In this document: piece by piece, positions 1 through 9,058 of the stretch
How the letters are laid out: each line of letters starts with the position of its first letter
Position numbering within the stretch: position 1 is the stretch's first letter
Assembly (NCBI GenBank): GCA_004292695.1
Contig: RDXV01000016.1
Coordinates: 1-64,000 of the forward strand
Length of the DNA: 64,000 nt
Reading direction: 5' to 3'
From: Nostocales cyanobacterium
Lineage (GTDB): Bacteria; Cyanobacteriota; Cyanobacteriia; Cyanobacteriales; Nostocaceae
Translations under genes and position numbers: made by a program
Notes under the pieces: model-generated
Databases searched by the model: none
What the model was told of the DNA's origin: nothing
Seen by the model: the letters and a program-made list of their open reading frames with translations, nothing else

Positions 1-303
1 TGTTGCTTGCTTACCTTCAGTTGGGTCTTGAATCCTAGTAGCATAATTGTATTTTACAGCCAAAGAAGCACACATAACAAGAGCCGATGACTTTAACTGA
101 CAGCATAAGTAGGCAATTGTTAGTAATTGTTAGCTTTTGGCTTACTGTTAATTAACCCCATCACCCTATCTTTTCCTGACTCCTGTTTAAAAAAACTTAG
201 AGAATTGTTTTGGCGATCGCATTTTTGGTGCGAAGTGATATATATAGGGACAATCATAAAATTCCCTTACTGCAAATCACATTATAAGGATTAATTTTTT
301 ACC
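1..303. other. intergenic region upstream of moeA
   Basis: No convincing reading frame or RNA gene is visible. There is one HIP1 octamer (GCGATCGC) at 213-220, the over-represented cyanobacterial motif. The AT-rich stretch just before 304 presumably holds the moeA promoter, but no clear -35/-10 pair can be assigned. Confidence 0.5.
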
Positions 304-1527
304 ATGCTGTCAGTCAGAGATGCAGAAGCCACTATTTTAAATGCTGTGAAACCCCTGGATAACCAACTAGATGTGGAATTCGTAGATTTGCTGATGGCGA
401 ATAACCGCATTTTAGCAACTCCTGTGATCAGTTCCTTGAATTTTCCCCATTGGGATAATTCGGCGATGGATGGTTACGCTGTGCGTTATGCAGATTTACA
501 GTATGCTAGGTCTGATCAACCAGTGGTTTTGGAAGTTGTGGAAGAAATTCCCGCAGGTTATCAACCCCTGGTGACTATTCAACCAGGTCAAGCAGCACGT
601 ATTTTTACGGGTGGTGTGATGCCTAATGGTGCTGATACTGTGGTGATGCAGGAGAAAACCCACCGCCAAGATCACCGGGTGTTAATTTTTATTCCTCCTC
701 AACCCCAAGAGTTTGTGAGACATAAGGGGGACTTTTATCAAGCTGGTACGGAATTATTACCTGGTGGTATTACTTTGAATGCTACAGAAATTGCCATTTT
801 AGCGGCTGCTGGCAGGGAGCAGGTAGGGGTTTTCCGTCGTCCAAAGGTAGCAATTTTTTCTTGTGGTAATGAATTGGTGATGCCGGAACAGCTACTGCAA
901 CCAGGACAAATTGTAGACTCTAATCAGTTTGCTTTGGCTACTTTGATGCGAGAATGGGGAGCGGAAGTAATATTACTGGGCATTGTTCAGGATGATCCGG
1001 CAACTTTAAAAGAAATTATAGATTATGCGATCGCCAATGCTGATATTGTGATTTCTACAGGTGGTGTATCCGTTGGTGATTATGACTACATTGGTAGAAG
1101 TTTAAAGTCTCTGGGCGGTAAGGTACATTTTCAATCTGTCCAAATGCGTCCGGGAAAACCCTTAACTTTTGCTACTTTCCCAAATTGTTTATACTTTGGT
1201 TTACCAGGAAATCCTGTATCTGCGCTGGTAACTTGTTGGCGGTTTATCAAACCTGCAATTAAAAGAATGGCGGGACTTTCCCAAGGTTGGGGAGGAAATT
1301 ATTTCAGGGTGCGATCGCAATCTCAATTACAATCTAATGGGAAAATGGAAACTTATATATGTGGTAAGTTATACTTAGCAAATGGTAGTTATCATTTCCA
1401 AGCATCCCCAGGTAGCGACAATTCGGGTAATTTAGTCAGTTTGGCACAAACTAACGCCTTAGCAGTTATTCCAGTTGGACAAACCTTGGTTTCTCCCGGT
1501 GAGGAAGTGGTGGTGTTGCAACCATAG
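304..1527 (+). CDS. moeA: molybdopterin molybdenumtransferase MoeA
   Basis: MoeA inserts molybdate into adenylylated molybdopterin, the last step of cytosolic molybdenum cofactor synthesis, needed for example by nitrate reductase. The 407-residue length is normal for the family. The N-terminal half has the MoeA signature HWDNSAMDGYAV and the GGVMPNGADTVVMQE block. The central MoCF-binding domain shows STGGVSVGDYDY and PGKPLTFA, followed by GLPGNPVSA. The C-terminal beta-barrel domain is complete. The ATG follows an AT-rich leader with no strong Shine-Dalgarno sequence. No other cofactor genes adjoin it here, so it appears to be transcribed alone. Confidence 0.95.
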   Translation: MLSVRDAEATILNAVKPLDNQLDVEFVDLLMANNRILATPVISSLNFPHWDNSAMDGYAVRYADLQYARSDQPVVLEVVEEIPAGYQPLVTIQPGQAARIFTGGVMPNGADTVVMQEKTHRQDHRVLIFIPPQPQEFVRHKGDFYQAGTELLPGGITLNATEIAILAAAGREQVGVFRRPKVAIFSCGNELVMPEQLLQPGQIVDSNQFALATLMREWGAEVILLGIVQDDPATLKEIIDYAIANADIVISTGGVSVGDYDYIGRSLKSLGGKVHFQSVQMRPGKPLTFATFPNCLYFGLPGNPVSALVTCWRFIKPAIKRMAGLSQGWGGNYFRVRSQSQLQSNGKMETYICGKLYLANGSYHFQASPGSDNSGNLVSLAQTNALAVIPVGQTLVSPGEEVVVLQP

Positions 1528-1610
1528 GAGATCAAGGAGTCAGGAGATAGAGGAGATCGAGGAGTTAAAGAGAATAAAGAACTAATTTTTCACCCCATCA
1601 CCCCATCACC
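1528..1610. repeat. degenerate GGAG-containing tandem repeat and CCCCATCA repeat
   Basis: Directly after moeA there are imperfect copies of an (A)GGAGATCA / GGAGTCA unit and then two CCCCATCA units. The layout fits the short tandem repeats typical of intergenic DNA in filamentous cyanobacteria. A related block (CAAGGAGTT, TAGGAGTT) follows the next gene. Confidence 0.6.
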
Positions 1611-1616
1611 CGCTCC

Positions 1617-1645
1617 TTGACAAAATAGTATATTTGTACTACTAT
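1617..1645 (+). promoter_or_regulatory. sigma-70-type promoter with embedded dyad for the 92-residue gene
   Basis: TTGACA at 1617-1622 and TACTAT at 1640-1645 are separated by exactly 17 bp, a near-consensus vegetative promoter. A dyad, TAGTA-N6-TACTA, fills the spacer and reaches the -10 hexamer. A repressor bound there would block polymerase, so an autoregulatory or local operator is plausible but inferred. Confidence 0.6.
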
Positions 1646-1683
1646 AAATTCATCGCCTCCAAGCTGTAAACGACATTTGGAAG

Positions 1684-1962
1684 ATGGACGCAAATTCTAT
1701 GATGAAACACTATATTCTCAATCTTAATCCCACCGCCAAACATGAATGGGATCGTTGTATTGTAAGAGATCCGCTGACTGCAAAACGTCCAGATATAGCA
1801 AAACTCATTGCTGAAGCAGTAGGAGAGACTACCGGAAGTTATTTAGTCAGTGTAAATATTGAAGTCAAGGTATTAGAAGAAGCAGCTACACAACAAACAG
1901 AACAACTATCACTACCGATATCTGAAGTAAATATACCTTCACAGATACGGGAAGCAGCTTAA
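1684..1962 (+). CDS. small hypothetical protein (92 aa)
   Basis: I do not recognise the family. The protein is soluble with no signal or membrane segment, a basic N-terminal half (KHYILNLNPTAKHEWDR) and an acidic, Gln-rich tail. The start at 1684 has GGAAG only a few bases upstream; ATG codons at 1699 and 1702 are alternatives. The strong promoter with a dyad upstream suggests a real, possibly regulated gene. It sits between moeA and the accessory island whose first gene (parA) runs towards it. Confidence 0.55.
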   Translation: MDANSMMKHYILNLNPTAKHEWDRCIVRDPLTAKRPDIAKLIAEAVGETTGSYLVSVNIEVKVLEEAATQQTEQLSLPISEVNIPSQIREAA

Positions 1963-2058
1963 TATCAAGGAGTTCAAGGAGTTCTAGGAGTTCTAGGAGT
2001 CAGGAGAATAAAGAACTAATTTTTCTCCCTCTCCCCCCTATTCCCTATTCCCTATTCC
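1963..2058. repeat. tandem heptamer/nonamer repeat (AGGAGTT and TTCCCTA types)
   Basis: Copies of (C/T)AAGGAGTT / CTAGGAGTT are followed by four or more TTCCCTA heptamers reaching the stop of parA. Such short tandemly repeated sequences mark intergenic spacers of heterocystous cyanobacteria. The block lies between two converging genes. No hairpin terminator was identified. Confidence 0.75.
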
Positions 2059-2958
2059 CTATTCCCTATTACTTAGTAATTTCTGTAGTAATTCCTGTGT
2101 TAATTGTATGAATGCTTTAGCACCTGCGGAAGTTGGACTCATTAAAGAAACAGGCATAAAACTATCAACAGCTTTGGCTACATTGACATCTACAGGTATT
2201 TGAGCTTGACAGATAGTTTCTACACCAAAATCTTCGACTACACGGTGCATTACTTGTTTATAATATCTGCCAGTTAATAAATTATTGTTGCACATACTAA
2301 AAACAATTCCCAACATTTTAGTGTTTATTTTTGCTTCATGTTCGTGGCTATCTTTTAACTTGGCGATGCGTCTTTCTAATAATTGAATTCCCACCACAGA
2401 TAAAGGTTCTGGTTTAGCGGGAAGTACATAAAAATCGCTAGTTGCTAAAGCGCTCCGAGTCATGAGATTATAACCAGGGGCGCAGTCTAGGAGAATAAAA
2501 TCATATTGATCACGGACTGGTTTTAAAATATCTCTAATTAACACTCTTTCAAAACGATTCCAGATTGTTTCAAAATCACTTTCTCCCAAGGCTACAGCTT
2601 GGTTATGTAGCATTTCCGAGACGACAAATTCATCATATAAATCTATATCTCCTGGTAATAAATCTAGTCCTGGAAGTTTACATAACTGTGGTTCAATGAT
2701 GTCATTAATGTTTAATTTTGATTCTGGTTCTGGGTTAATTACTTCATCTATTAAATATCTAAAGGTTTTTCTTTGTTTGCGACGTTTGGCAAATTCTAGG
2801 GGTGACATTAAGCTGAGGGTAGCACTAATTTGACTATCTAAATCGAGAACAAGTACCTTTTTTCCGTGATTTTGTGCTAAACAGGTGGCTAAGTTAACGG
2901 TGAGTGTGGTTTTACCGACTCCACCTTTCATGTTTGCGGTTGCAATTACATATCCCAT
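2059..2958 (-). CDS. ParA/MinD-type partitioning ATPase
   Basis: This is a deviant-Walker P-loop ATPase of the ParA/Soj class, which forms nucleotide-dependent dimers on DNA and positions cargo such as plasmids, chromosomes or protein complexes. The deviant Walker A KGGVGKTT is at residues 11-18. LVLDLDSQ follows as the switch I/A' region, and FILLDCAPG is the Walker B region. Length (299 aa) fits the family. No parB or parS-like repeat is visible beside it. It is the last of several minus-strand genes beginning near 12.4 kb, about 170 bp after the nuclease-FtsK gene, so it may act with that system or be a relic of a plasmid-derived island. Its cargo cannot be told from sequence. Confidence 0.85.
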   Translation of the reverse strand: MGYVIATANMKGGVGKTTLTVNLATCLAQNHGKKVLVLDLDSQISATLSLMSPLEFAKRRKQRKTFRYLIDEVINPEPESKLNINDIIEPQLCKLPGLDLLPGDIDLYDEFVVSEMLHNQAVALGESDFETIWNRFERVLIRDILKPVRDQYDFILLDCAPGYNLMTRSALATSDFYVLPAKPEPLSVVGIQLLERRIAKLKDSHEHEAKINTKMLGIVFSMCNNNLLTGRYYKQVMHRVVEDFGVETICQAQIPVDVNVAKAVDSFMPVSLMSPTSAGAKAFIQLTQELLQKLLSNRE

Positions 2959-3128
2959 TTTTATTTCCTCTGCTGACGCATTCCCATTAATGTAGCGTAA
3001 ATATTATCTAATAAATTTTCACTTTGGCTAATTTATTCTTTTGGTAGATGCGAGAATGTGCTTTAAGATATTATTTCCCATTTAGACAGCTAATGTATAC
3101 AGATTTTCCGAGAAGTAGGGGTTGTTTG

Positions 3129-5756
3129 TTAAGGTAGTCGAATCGTTTTCACGAATAAACTTTGTAAGCGATGTAACTGAAAACCGACTTTATAAAGTAA
3201 ATCACCTTTACCTAATAGATATGCTGCGTCTATTTCTGTTCCACCTAAAACAATTTTAGAATCTGCTTCGCTGGAGGTACGTAAAGCAATTCTTCCGGGT
3301 AAATTTGAGCGAATAATAGGGGTAACAATACCCGCTTCTGGACGTTGGGTAGCAATAATTAAATGTATTCCTGCTGCTCTTGCCATTGCACCTAAACGTT
3401 TGATACTTTGTTCTAATACGGTGCGAATTTCTTTTTCTGCCATAAAATCACCATATTCATCAAAAATACAGACTATTCGGGGTAAAGGTTGGGAAGATTT
3501 TTGATTATAAACTTTTAAATCTGTACATTTATTTTTTTCAAATTTTTGATAGCGAGATTCCATTTCTATCACTAATTCTTCCATTAATTCGATTGCGCTT
3601 TCACTATCTTTAACTACTGGTGAATATAACCAGGGATTTTGTTCAAAATCTGGAAATGTTACTCTTTTCGGATCAACTAGGGCAATTTTTAGATGTTGGG
3701 GAGAATGACGGTATAGTAAACTGAGAAGTAAGGATCTCAAAAATTCACTTTTACCGCTGCCGGTTGTTCCTCCTACTAAAAAATGACAAGTATTCGGATC
3801 AGATAAATCAGCTTCTAATAAATTACCATCAATACCTATTCCTACAGCAATTTTAACAGGTGTATTTGCTGGTAAAAACTGCTTTTGAATATAATCTTCA
3901 AATTTAGCAATTTGTCTATCTTTGCGTGGTAAATCAACACTCACATAACCAGCTTGGGGAGCAATTAAAGGGGGATTTTCTAAACCTAATTGTACTTGTA
4001 AATCAGCAGATAATTTTAAAATTGCCGGAACTTTTACCCCTAAATGGGGTTTAATTTTCACCCGAATAAATGCTGGACTGATATCAGCCCCATGATAATC
4101 CACATTAACTTTAAAAGATGCTAGAGTCGTAACTAAAGATTCCCCAATTTCATCAGCATTAATAGTTGGTAAATTCTCCACCTTTTCTAAGGGGGGTTGG
4201 GGGGGATCAGATTCCCCAATTTCATCAGTATTAATAGTTGGCTTAGTTATCAACAGATCACATATATCTATCATTTTATCTATACATTGACTCAAAGAAA
4301 CTTTAGTATCAAAAAAAGTCTGACACTTTTGTTGTTGAGGACAAATTTCACATAAATGGGGTTGAGTTGTTGCAGGTGGTGGGTTAGGGTTGGGAGATTC
4401 CCATTTTAACCATTCCTGCATTTGTAATAGTTTGTAGGGAATTAATTGATGAACAGTATTTTCTAATTGTTCCCAGGAATATTGATAATCTTTAAACTCA
4501 GGTAACACACAATAAACCGCAGAATCTACCGCAGATTTTTTCTTTTGAGATAACATATAACTATATAAAGAAACCTGTGCTAACTGTGCTGCGGGATCTA
4601 CAGGTTGATAGGTTTTAAACTCTATCATACACAGGCGTTTAACTTCAAAATTAAAGACTAAACAATCAAATTCACCTCTAACTAATTGCTTGGTATGATC
4701 AGGTAAGTTAAAATAATATTCTAAAGTTCTTTCTTCTTGAATAAAAGTATTTTTAATTACTGTATCAGCACTACAATAACGCCGATTAATAATTAATAAT
4801 TCAGTGAGTTTTTTAATTAATCCTTGTATTCCTTGCCAAATTTGTAATAATGCAGGTGCTTTACTGTCATCTTGACTGATAATATTTTGTAAATAAGGGA
4901 AGAATTTAATAGTATAAAATAGTTGTTGAATATTTGATGATATTTGATCTAAATTTAGGCGATTTGCATCAGCAGTAAATAAAGATTTAATTTTGGGGTT
5001 AATCAATAGTAATTGTATCAAATCATCGGCTAATTTATGAAAAACATTACCAATACCGGAAATAGAATTTTTAGGAAAAAATATAGCTTTATCATCAAAA
5101 TGATGGTTGAGATAAAATAAACGCGGACATTCAAACGCTACTCTAACTTTAGTTGGTGTTAAAGATGAATTTTCAGATTTATTATTTACCATATTAAAAA
5201 TCTCATTAATAGCTTGAGGGTGAGATATTTGTAGTAAGCGACGATGGACAGCAGCTAAATAAACTGTATCCATTGCTGCGTATTTTAACTGTTTTTGAGT
5301 GAGAGGGCGTTTTCCCCAGTCACTTGTTCCTTCTTCTGCATCTACATCAGAAAATTGACAAAGTTCTACAGCTAAGGTTTTCAGTTTTAAATTACTAACT
5401 AGCAGTTTTTCACGGGTAATTTTTCTCGATAATTGGTATGTACAAATAATATTTTCTGCTAAGTTTTTACCTAAGTATTTTAAATCAAATCCAGAGTTAT
5501 GAAAAACCTTAGCAATTTCTGATTTTGCCATGATTTGATTGATAAAATAATCTATCAAATCTGGTTTATCTAAAACATCTAAAATGATAGCATCTTTACC
5601 AGTTAAGTCTTGAGAATTAGCCAATACTTGAATTAATGATAATCTGGGGTAGGGAGTATTCCAATCAGCAATTTCTGTATCTATCCATAGGGTTTTGTAT
5701 TGGGATAGTTGGGAAATTTGCTGATATATTTCCGCATCTTTTGTAAGGTAGTGCAT
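3129..5756 (-). CDS. RNase D-like exonuclease / Cas4-AddB-like nuclease / FtsK motor fusion
   Basis: Three modules are visible in one 875-residue chain. Residues 1-175 are a DEDDy 3'-5' exonuclease: D26 and E28 (WIDTE), D91 (HNSGFDL), and Y159-x3-D163 (YAAMD). Residues about 200-480 look like a Cas4/AddB-type PD-(D/E)XK nuclease: LTPTKVRVAFECPRLFYL at the start, an IEFK catalytic motif near 377, and three closing cysteines (CEICPQQQKC, near 470) that with the first Cys could bind a 4Fe-4S cluster. Residues about 600-875 are an FtsK/SpoIIIE ATPase with Walker A GTTGSGKS near 662 and Walker B VCIFDEYGD near 763. Known family chemistry suggests end processing coupled to DNA translocation. The combination is unfamiliar to me. 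The gene lies downstream of the ATPase at 5883-7925, with a hairpin in the 126-bp gap. Confidence 0.8.
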   Translation of the reverse strand: MHYLTKDAEIYQQISQLSQYKTLWIDTEIADWNTPYPRLSLIQVLANSQDLTGKDAIILDVLDKPDLIDYFINQIMAKSEIAKVFHNSGFDLKYLGKNLAENIICTYQLSRKITREKLLVSNLKLKTLAVELCQFSDVDAEEGTSDWGKRPLTQKQLKYAAMDTVYLAAVHRRLLQISHPQAINEIFNMVNNKSENSSLTPTKVRVAFECPRLFYLNHHFDDKAIFFPKNSISGIGNVFHKLADDLIQLLLINPKIKSLFTADANRLNLDQISSNIQQLFYTIKFFPYLQNIISQDDSKAPALLQIWQGIQGLIKKLTELLIINRRYCSADTVIKNTFIQEERTLEYYFNLPDHTKQLVRGEFDCLVFNFEVKRLCMIEFKTYQPVDPAAQLAQVSLYSYMLSQKKKSAVDSAVYCVLPEFKDYQYSWEQLENTVHQLIPYKLLQMQEWLKWESPNPNPPPATTQPHLCEICPQQQKCQTFFDTKVSLSQCIDKMIDICDLLITKPTINTDEIGESDPPQPPLEKVENLPTINADEIGESLVTTLASFKVNVDYHGADISPAFIRVKIKPHLGVKVPAILKLSADLQVQLGLENPPLIAPQAGYVSVDLPRKDRQIAKFEDYIQKQFLPANTPVKIAVGIGIDGNLLEADLSDPNTCHFLVGGTTGSGKSEFLRSLLLSLLYRHSPQHLKIALVDPKRVTFPDFEQNPWLYSPVVKDSESAIELMEELVIEMESRYQKFEKNKCTDLKVYNQKSSQPLPRIVCIFDEYGDFMAEKEIRTVLEQSIKRLGAMARAAGIHLIIATQRPEAGIVTPIIRSNLPGRIALRTSSEADSKIVLGGTEIDAAYLLGKGDLLYKVGFQLHRLQSLFVKTIRLP

Positions 5757-5783
5757 TGACTGAAATATAGATTATGGGTGATA

Positions 5784-5848
5784 AGATCCCCGACTTCTTT
5801 TACAATCATTTTAATAAATTAAAAATTAAGTGCAGAAGTCGGGGATCT
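5784..5848. repeat. dispersed hairpin repeat, 15-bp perfect arms
   Basis: AGATCCCCGACTTCT at 5784-5798 is answered by its exact reverse complement at 5834-5848, around a 35-bp AT-rich loop. The same arm core recurs at 38897-38929 after an unrelated gene. It is therefore a dispersed palindromic repeat, not a gene-specific terminator, although it could attenuate transcription between the ATPase and nuclease-FtsK genes. Confidence 0.75.
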
Positions 5849-5882
5849 GAGTATTAAAAATTGCTATAAATGAATGCTTACA

Positions 5883-7925
5883 TTATATTTGAGGATTCCA
5901 AGAAATTAACTGATCTTGTAATTTTGCTTTTGGGTTCATAATCTTAGCTTTCCTTTCCTGACATAATAGGTCAATTAACATTTTAATGTCAGTTTCTTGA
6001 ACATCAGAAAATTGATTAGATGCTTGAGAAATTAATGTAGGTACTCCCATAAATCCTTGAGTTTTGATGAGATTTAAGATAAAATCTTTTACAGGTCTGT
6101 AATCTTTTCTCTCTTTGATGATTGGATCTGGTTCTGGTTGAGAAACGAGACCTAAATCATGTAATAAAGTACATTGTTTATGCAAGATTTGAGATTGACG
6201 TATTAAAGATTCTAGTCCTTGTACATTAATCGTTTTCCCACCAATTACTAATTCTTGAGATTTGGCAGAATTGACGAAACTTTGGTATGTTGCCAAATAA
6301 TGAACTGCTGTTAGACTTGGTTTGATGTGTTGGTGATGAGTGTTTGTAAAAATCTGCCTATAAAGTTGATTTCCTGCAAGATTTGGTTTTCCTACATTTC
6401 CAGCGCGAATTAAATAAAGAGTTTTACAGCTATTGTTCTGAATTACATTTTTACAAGCATTCATAACATGAAAAAAAGTATTCATGCTAGAATCTTCTGT
6501 CCAGACTATTCCTACTCTTTCTTGTTTGTGAGACTGCTGATAACTCAAGGAATAAGTAGCATATCTTCCAGTTAAAAGTTTAGGTTTAATTCCCTGGATT
6601 TGTAAAGCTGATAGAGATTGTTGTAACATCTGCATTAAGTCAGATGAGGATAACAGAGATAATTTTGTAATTTTACTTTGAATTTTGCTATATTCTTTCT
6701 GCCATAGTAATTCAAATTCTGCTTGAATTGTATCTGTATTATTAGTATGTTCTGACTTTCCGTCATTGGTAGTTCTAGTTCGTAAACCTTCTTTATATTT
6801 TTGATATTCGTCCCGACCTAAAACTAATACATTTCTAGGTTTAGTTTTACCACCAGGATAATTTTTTTCTAGAATTTGCCTACTCAGCGGAAAAATAGAA
6901 GATTCAGGTTTGGAATTTGCTAATTGATGTAATGGTTTGAGGTGATAGTTCCAAAGTGATTCTGCTTGTTCTATAGTAATATCTTTTAACTTAATCTCTC
7001 TTTCTATTCGAGCTTTATCCGCTCTGAAAATCCGATCAAAATTGCGATTCCACGTTTGTGTGATTACACTTATAATAATTAAAAAATTTTTTAGATTATC
7101 TGCATGAAAACTTGTATTAACATTAAAAAAAGGTTGTACATCTAAAAAACCTTCAGGTGAATGGGGCATACTGTCAAAGTTATCAAAACATAAAACAATT
7201 GGTTGGGTCTGTGTGGAAATTCTGCCAAAATTTGTTAAAATGTTTTTTGCTGCATCTTCCGTATCAATGCAGTTTTTAACTTTTATTGCTTTCATTGATT
7301 CTTCACTTAAATCATCTCCTCGCAACCATTCGCAAGCTGTATCATATAATTCGGGATTTGCTAAATCATGCAGCACGCCAAAAAAGATATCAGGGTTATA
7401 GATACCTGCTTTTTGATAGGTATATTTGAGATGTTTAATAAATCTTTGGCGATTACTTTGTAATGCTTCCCAAAAATTATCATTAAATATTATTTTTGTG
7501 ATATCACTTCTGGTAAAAGCTGATAAACTTTTTAGCCACAACATCAATTGTGATTCTTTTTCACCTTCAGGAATTTGAATTAAACTATCAACTGTATGGC
7601 GTAAAATATGCCGCCAAATATAGTTACTATCAGGCCAATTACATAATATATATACGAAGAATGCTTTGCTATTTAAGGTACGTTTAAGCCGACCTAATAA
7701 ATAGCTTTTCCCAGACCCAGGTTCACCTTCTAGCGAAATTGTACGACTACGATGATCCATACTTAATAACTTGAGTAAATCTTCAATCTGAATTATTACA
7801 TCTTGATGAATTGACTCAACTATTAGGGATGAATCTTGCTTATCAGCCCAGAAATTAGTAGCTGCCAAATTTATCAAGTCAAAAGGATTGACTTCGCGTT
7901 TAATGATATTGTTTATGTCTGTCAT
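5883..7925 (-). CDS. P-loop ATPase of the accessory island (copy 1, intact Walker B)
   Basis: This 680-residue ATPase of an unrecognised family has Walker A GEPGSGKS at 67-74 and a Walker B-like IVLCFDNFD ending in D248. A conserved middle (WLRGDDL near 200) and a C-terminal half (YATYSLSYQ, GIVWTED, VHYLATYQS) match a second copy at 10397-12445. The last 60 residues resemble a winged helix. The reading frame is open back to 7955, but I start at 7925 (MTDINNIIKREVNPFD) because the paralogue begins MQSIDDIILRNINPFD. The arrangement recalls loader-type ATPases feeding an FtsK/HerA-like motor; that role is inferred. Its neighbours on the same strand are the winged-helix-like gene upstream and the nuclease-FtsK gene downstream. 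Confidence 0.7.
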   Translation of the reverse strand: MTDINNIIKREVNPFDLINLAATNFWADKQDSSLIVESIHQDVIIQIEDLLKLLSMDHRSRTISLEGEPGSGKSYLLGRLKRTLNSKAFFVYILCNWPDSNYIWRHILRHTVDSLIQIPEGEKESQLMLWLKSLSAFTRSDITKIIFNDNFWEALQSNRQRFIKHLKYTYQKAGIYNPDIFFGVLHDLANPELYDTACEWLRGDDLSEESMKAIKVKNCIDTEDAAKNILTNFGRISTQTQPIVLCFDNFDSMPHSPEGFLDVQPFFNVNTSFHADNLKNFLIIISVITQTWNRNFDRIFRADKARIEREIKLKDITIEQAESLWNYHLKPLHQLANSKPESSIFPLSRQILEKNYPGGKTKPRNVLVLGRDEYQKYKEGLRTRTTNDGKSEHTNNTDTIQAEFELLWQKEYSKIQSKITKLSLLSSSDLMQMLQQSLSALQIQGIKPKLLTGRYATYSLSYQQSHKQERVGIVWTEDSSMNTFFHVMNACKNVIQNNSCKTLYLIRAGNVGKPNLAGNQLYRQIFTNTHHQHIKPSLTAVHYLATYQSFVNSAKSQELVIGGKTINVQGLESLIRQSQILHKQCTLLHDLGLVSQPEPDPIIKERKDYRPVKDFILNLIKTQGFMGVPTLISQASNQFSDVQETDIKMLIDLLCQERKAKIMNPKAKLQDQLISWNPQI

Positions 7926-7982
7926 AAATAAAATTTGGTGAGAGGATGAACTCATGAAAAAATGAAATACTCTGAAAAATTG

Positions 7983-8840
7983 TTAATTCACTATTATGAA
8001 AAATAGTGAACCACCAATATTTTGAGGAATACCAGCATCAATTTGTTCTGGGGTGTAAGCAATAGGTTCTTGTAAAGAACTTAAATCTATTTTGTCATTT
8101 CTTTGCAACCTATACAAAGCCTGATCTAATTCATCTCTTGATAAAGGTGGTTGTAACTTTTCTCGCAGATGAAAAATAGGCAAATAATTCTCTGTACCCA
8201 GTTCCCGATCTAATTTTTTAATAGTCTCTAAAATCTGTTCATCACTGGGTTTGCTGATGGTTTCTATTTCTGATTTTTCAATGGTAGATAATACAGAAGT
8301 AACTGTTTCTGAATGACGTAAATTTTTGCGTAAAAATCGGAGATAATTACCCAATAAATCTAAACTAATAACAGGATTGTTACTTTGATTGGGAATAAAT
8401 TCATCACGCAAAAATTCAATTCCCCTTGCAGTTAACCACACTTCAGCTTTGACTCTTTTCATTTTGATTTCTACATCAATCAAACCCCTTCCACTCAATA
8501 CTGTTAATATCGCTTCTCGTTCATCTGATTTCAAACCAGAAACTTTAATTTCACTGGGGGCAATTTTTTTAGAACTTTTACCGATTTTTTCTAATACTTT
8601 GAGTTCTTTATCACTAATGGGTAACTGACTGGAATCTAATTTTAATAACGCCTGGCCAGCATCTAAAATCTTGACTGTGGCAATTTCACGGGAATATTCT
8701 ACCAGTTGGCGATCGCCCAAATCTCGGCAAATTTTGTTTTTCTCTTTTTTAAAGGAATCAAAAATACTGGAACTTAACCCAGCCCGGTAGTTAGGACATC
8801 CCAATAGTTTTAATACAAATTTAAGCTCTTTAGTATCCAT
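7983..8840 (-). CDS. winged-helix-like protein of the ATPase/FtsK island
   Basis: This is a 285-residue soluble, charged protein. The central part (AILTVLSGRGLIDVEIKMK then VWLTARGIEFL) looks like a winged helix with a two-strand wing. Near the C terminus, LSRDELDQALYRLQRNDKI looks like a second one, and the protein ends with a hydrophobic IGGSLFFIIVN. I start at the ATG at 8838-8840 (MDTKELKFV) because the in-frame extension to 8942 is hydrophobic and unlike the rest. It would be the first gene of a three-gene set followed by the ATPase (start 7925) and the nuclease-FtsK gene. It could be an adaptor, a DNA-binding subunit or a regulator. I know no family name for it. Confidence 0.6.
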   Translation of the reverse strand: MDTKELKFVLKLLGCPNYRAGLSSSIFDSFKKEKNKICRDLGDRQLVEYSREIATVKILDAGQALLKLDSSQLPISDKELKVLEKIGKSSKKIAPSEIKVSGLKSDEREAILTVLSGRGLIDVEIKMKRVKAEVWLTARGIEFLRDEFIPNQSNNPVISLDLLGNYLRFLRKNLRHSETVTSVLSTIEKSEIETISKPSDEQILETIKKLDRELGTENYLPIFHLREKLQPPLSRDELDQALYRLQRNDKIDLSSLQEPIAYTPEQIDAGIPQNIGGSLFFIIVN

Positions 8841-9058
8841 GAATTTGATATTTATGAATGTTAACCAAGAATAATCCCAGGTTAAACAAAGAAAAATTGA
8901 CACTCGTTTATTATAGTAACTCCAACGAGTGCCACTTTTCACTAAATATCATGCAAATTTTTAATTACTGCATTCTGACGTACCTATGTAATGATCTTGA
9001 CGAAGCTAATTAATTGTTAACTCCCATAGTATGGGAATTAATCTTAAAAGAAACTGTT

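Noticed and set aside
2059-8840. Known BREX, DISARM or Dnd/Dpt system
   Set aside because: No pglZ, brxA/B, drmA/B or dndBCDE-type protein is present; the FtsK protein carries nucleases not typical of DptH.
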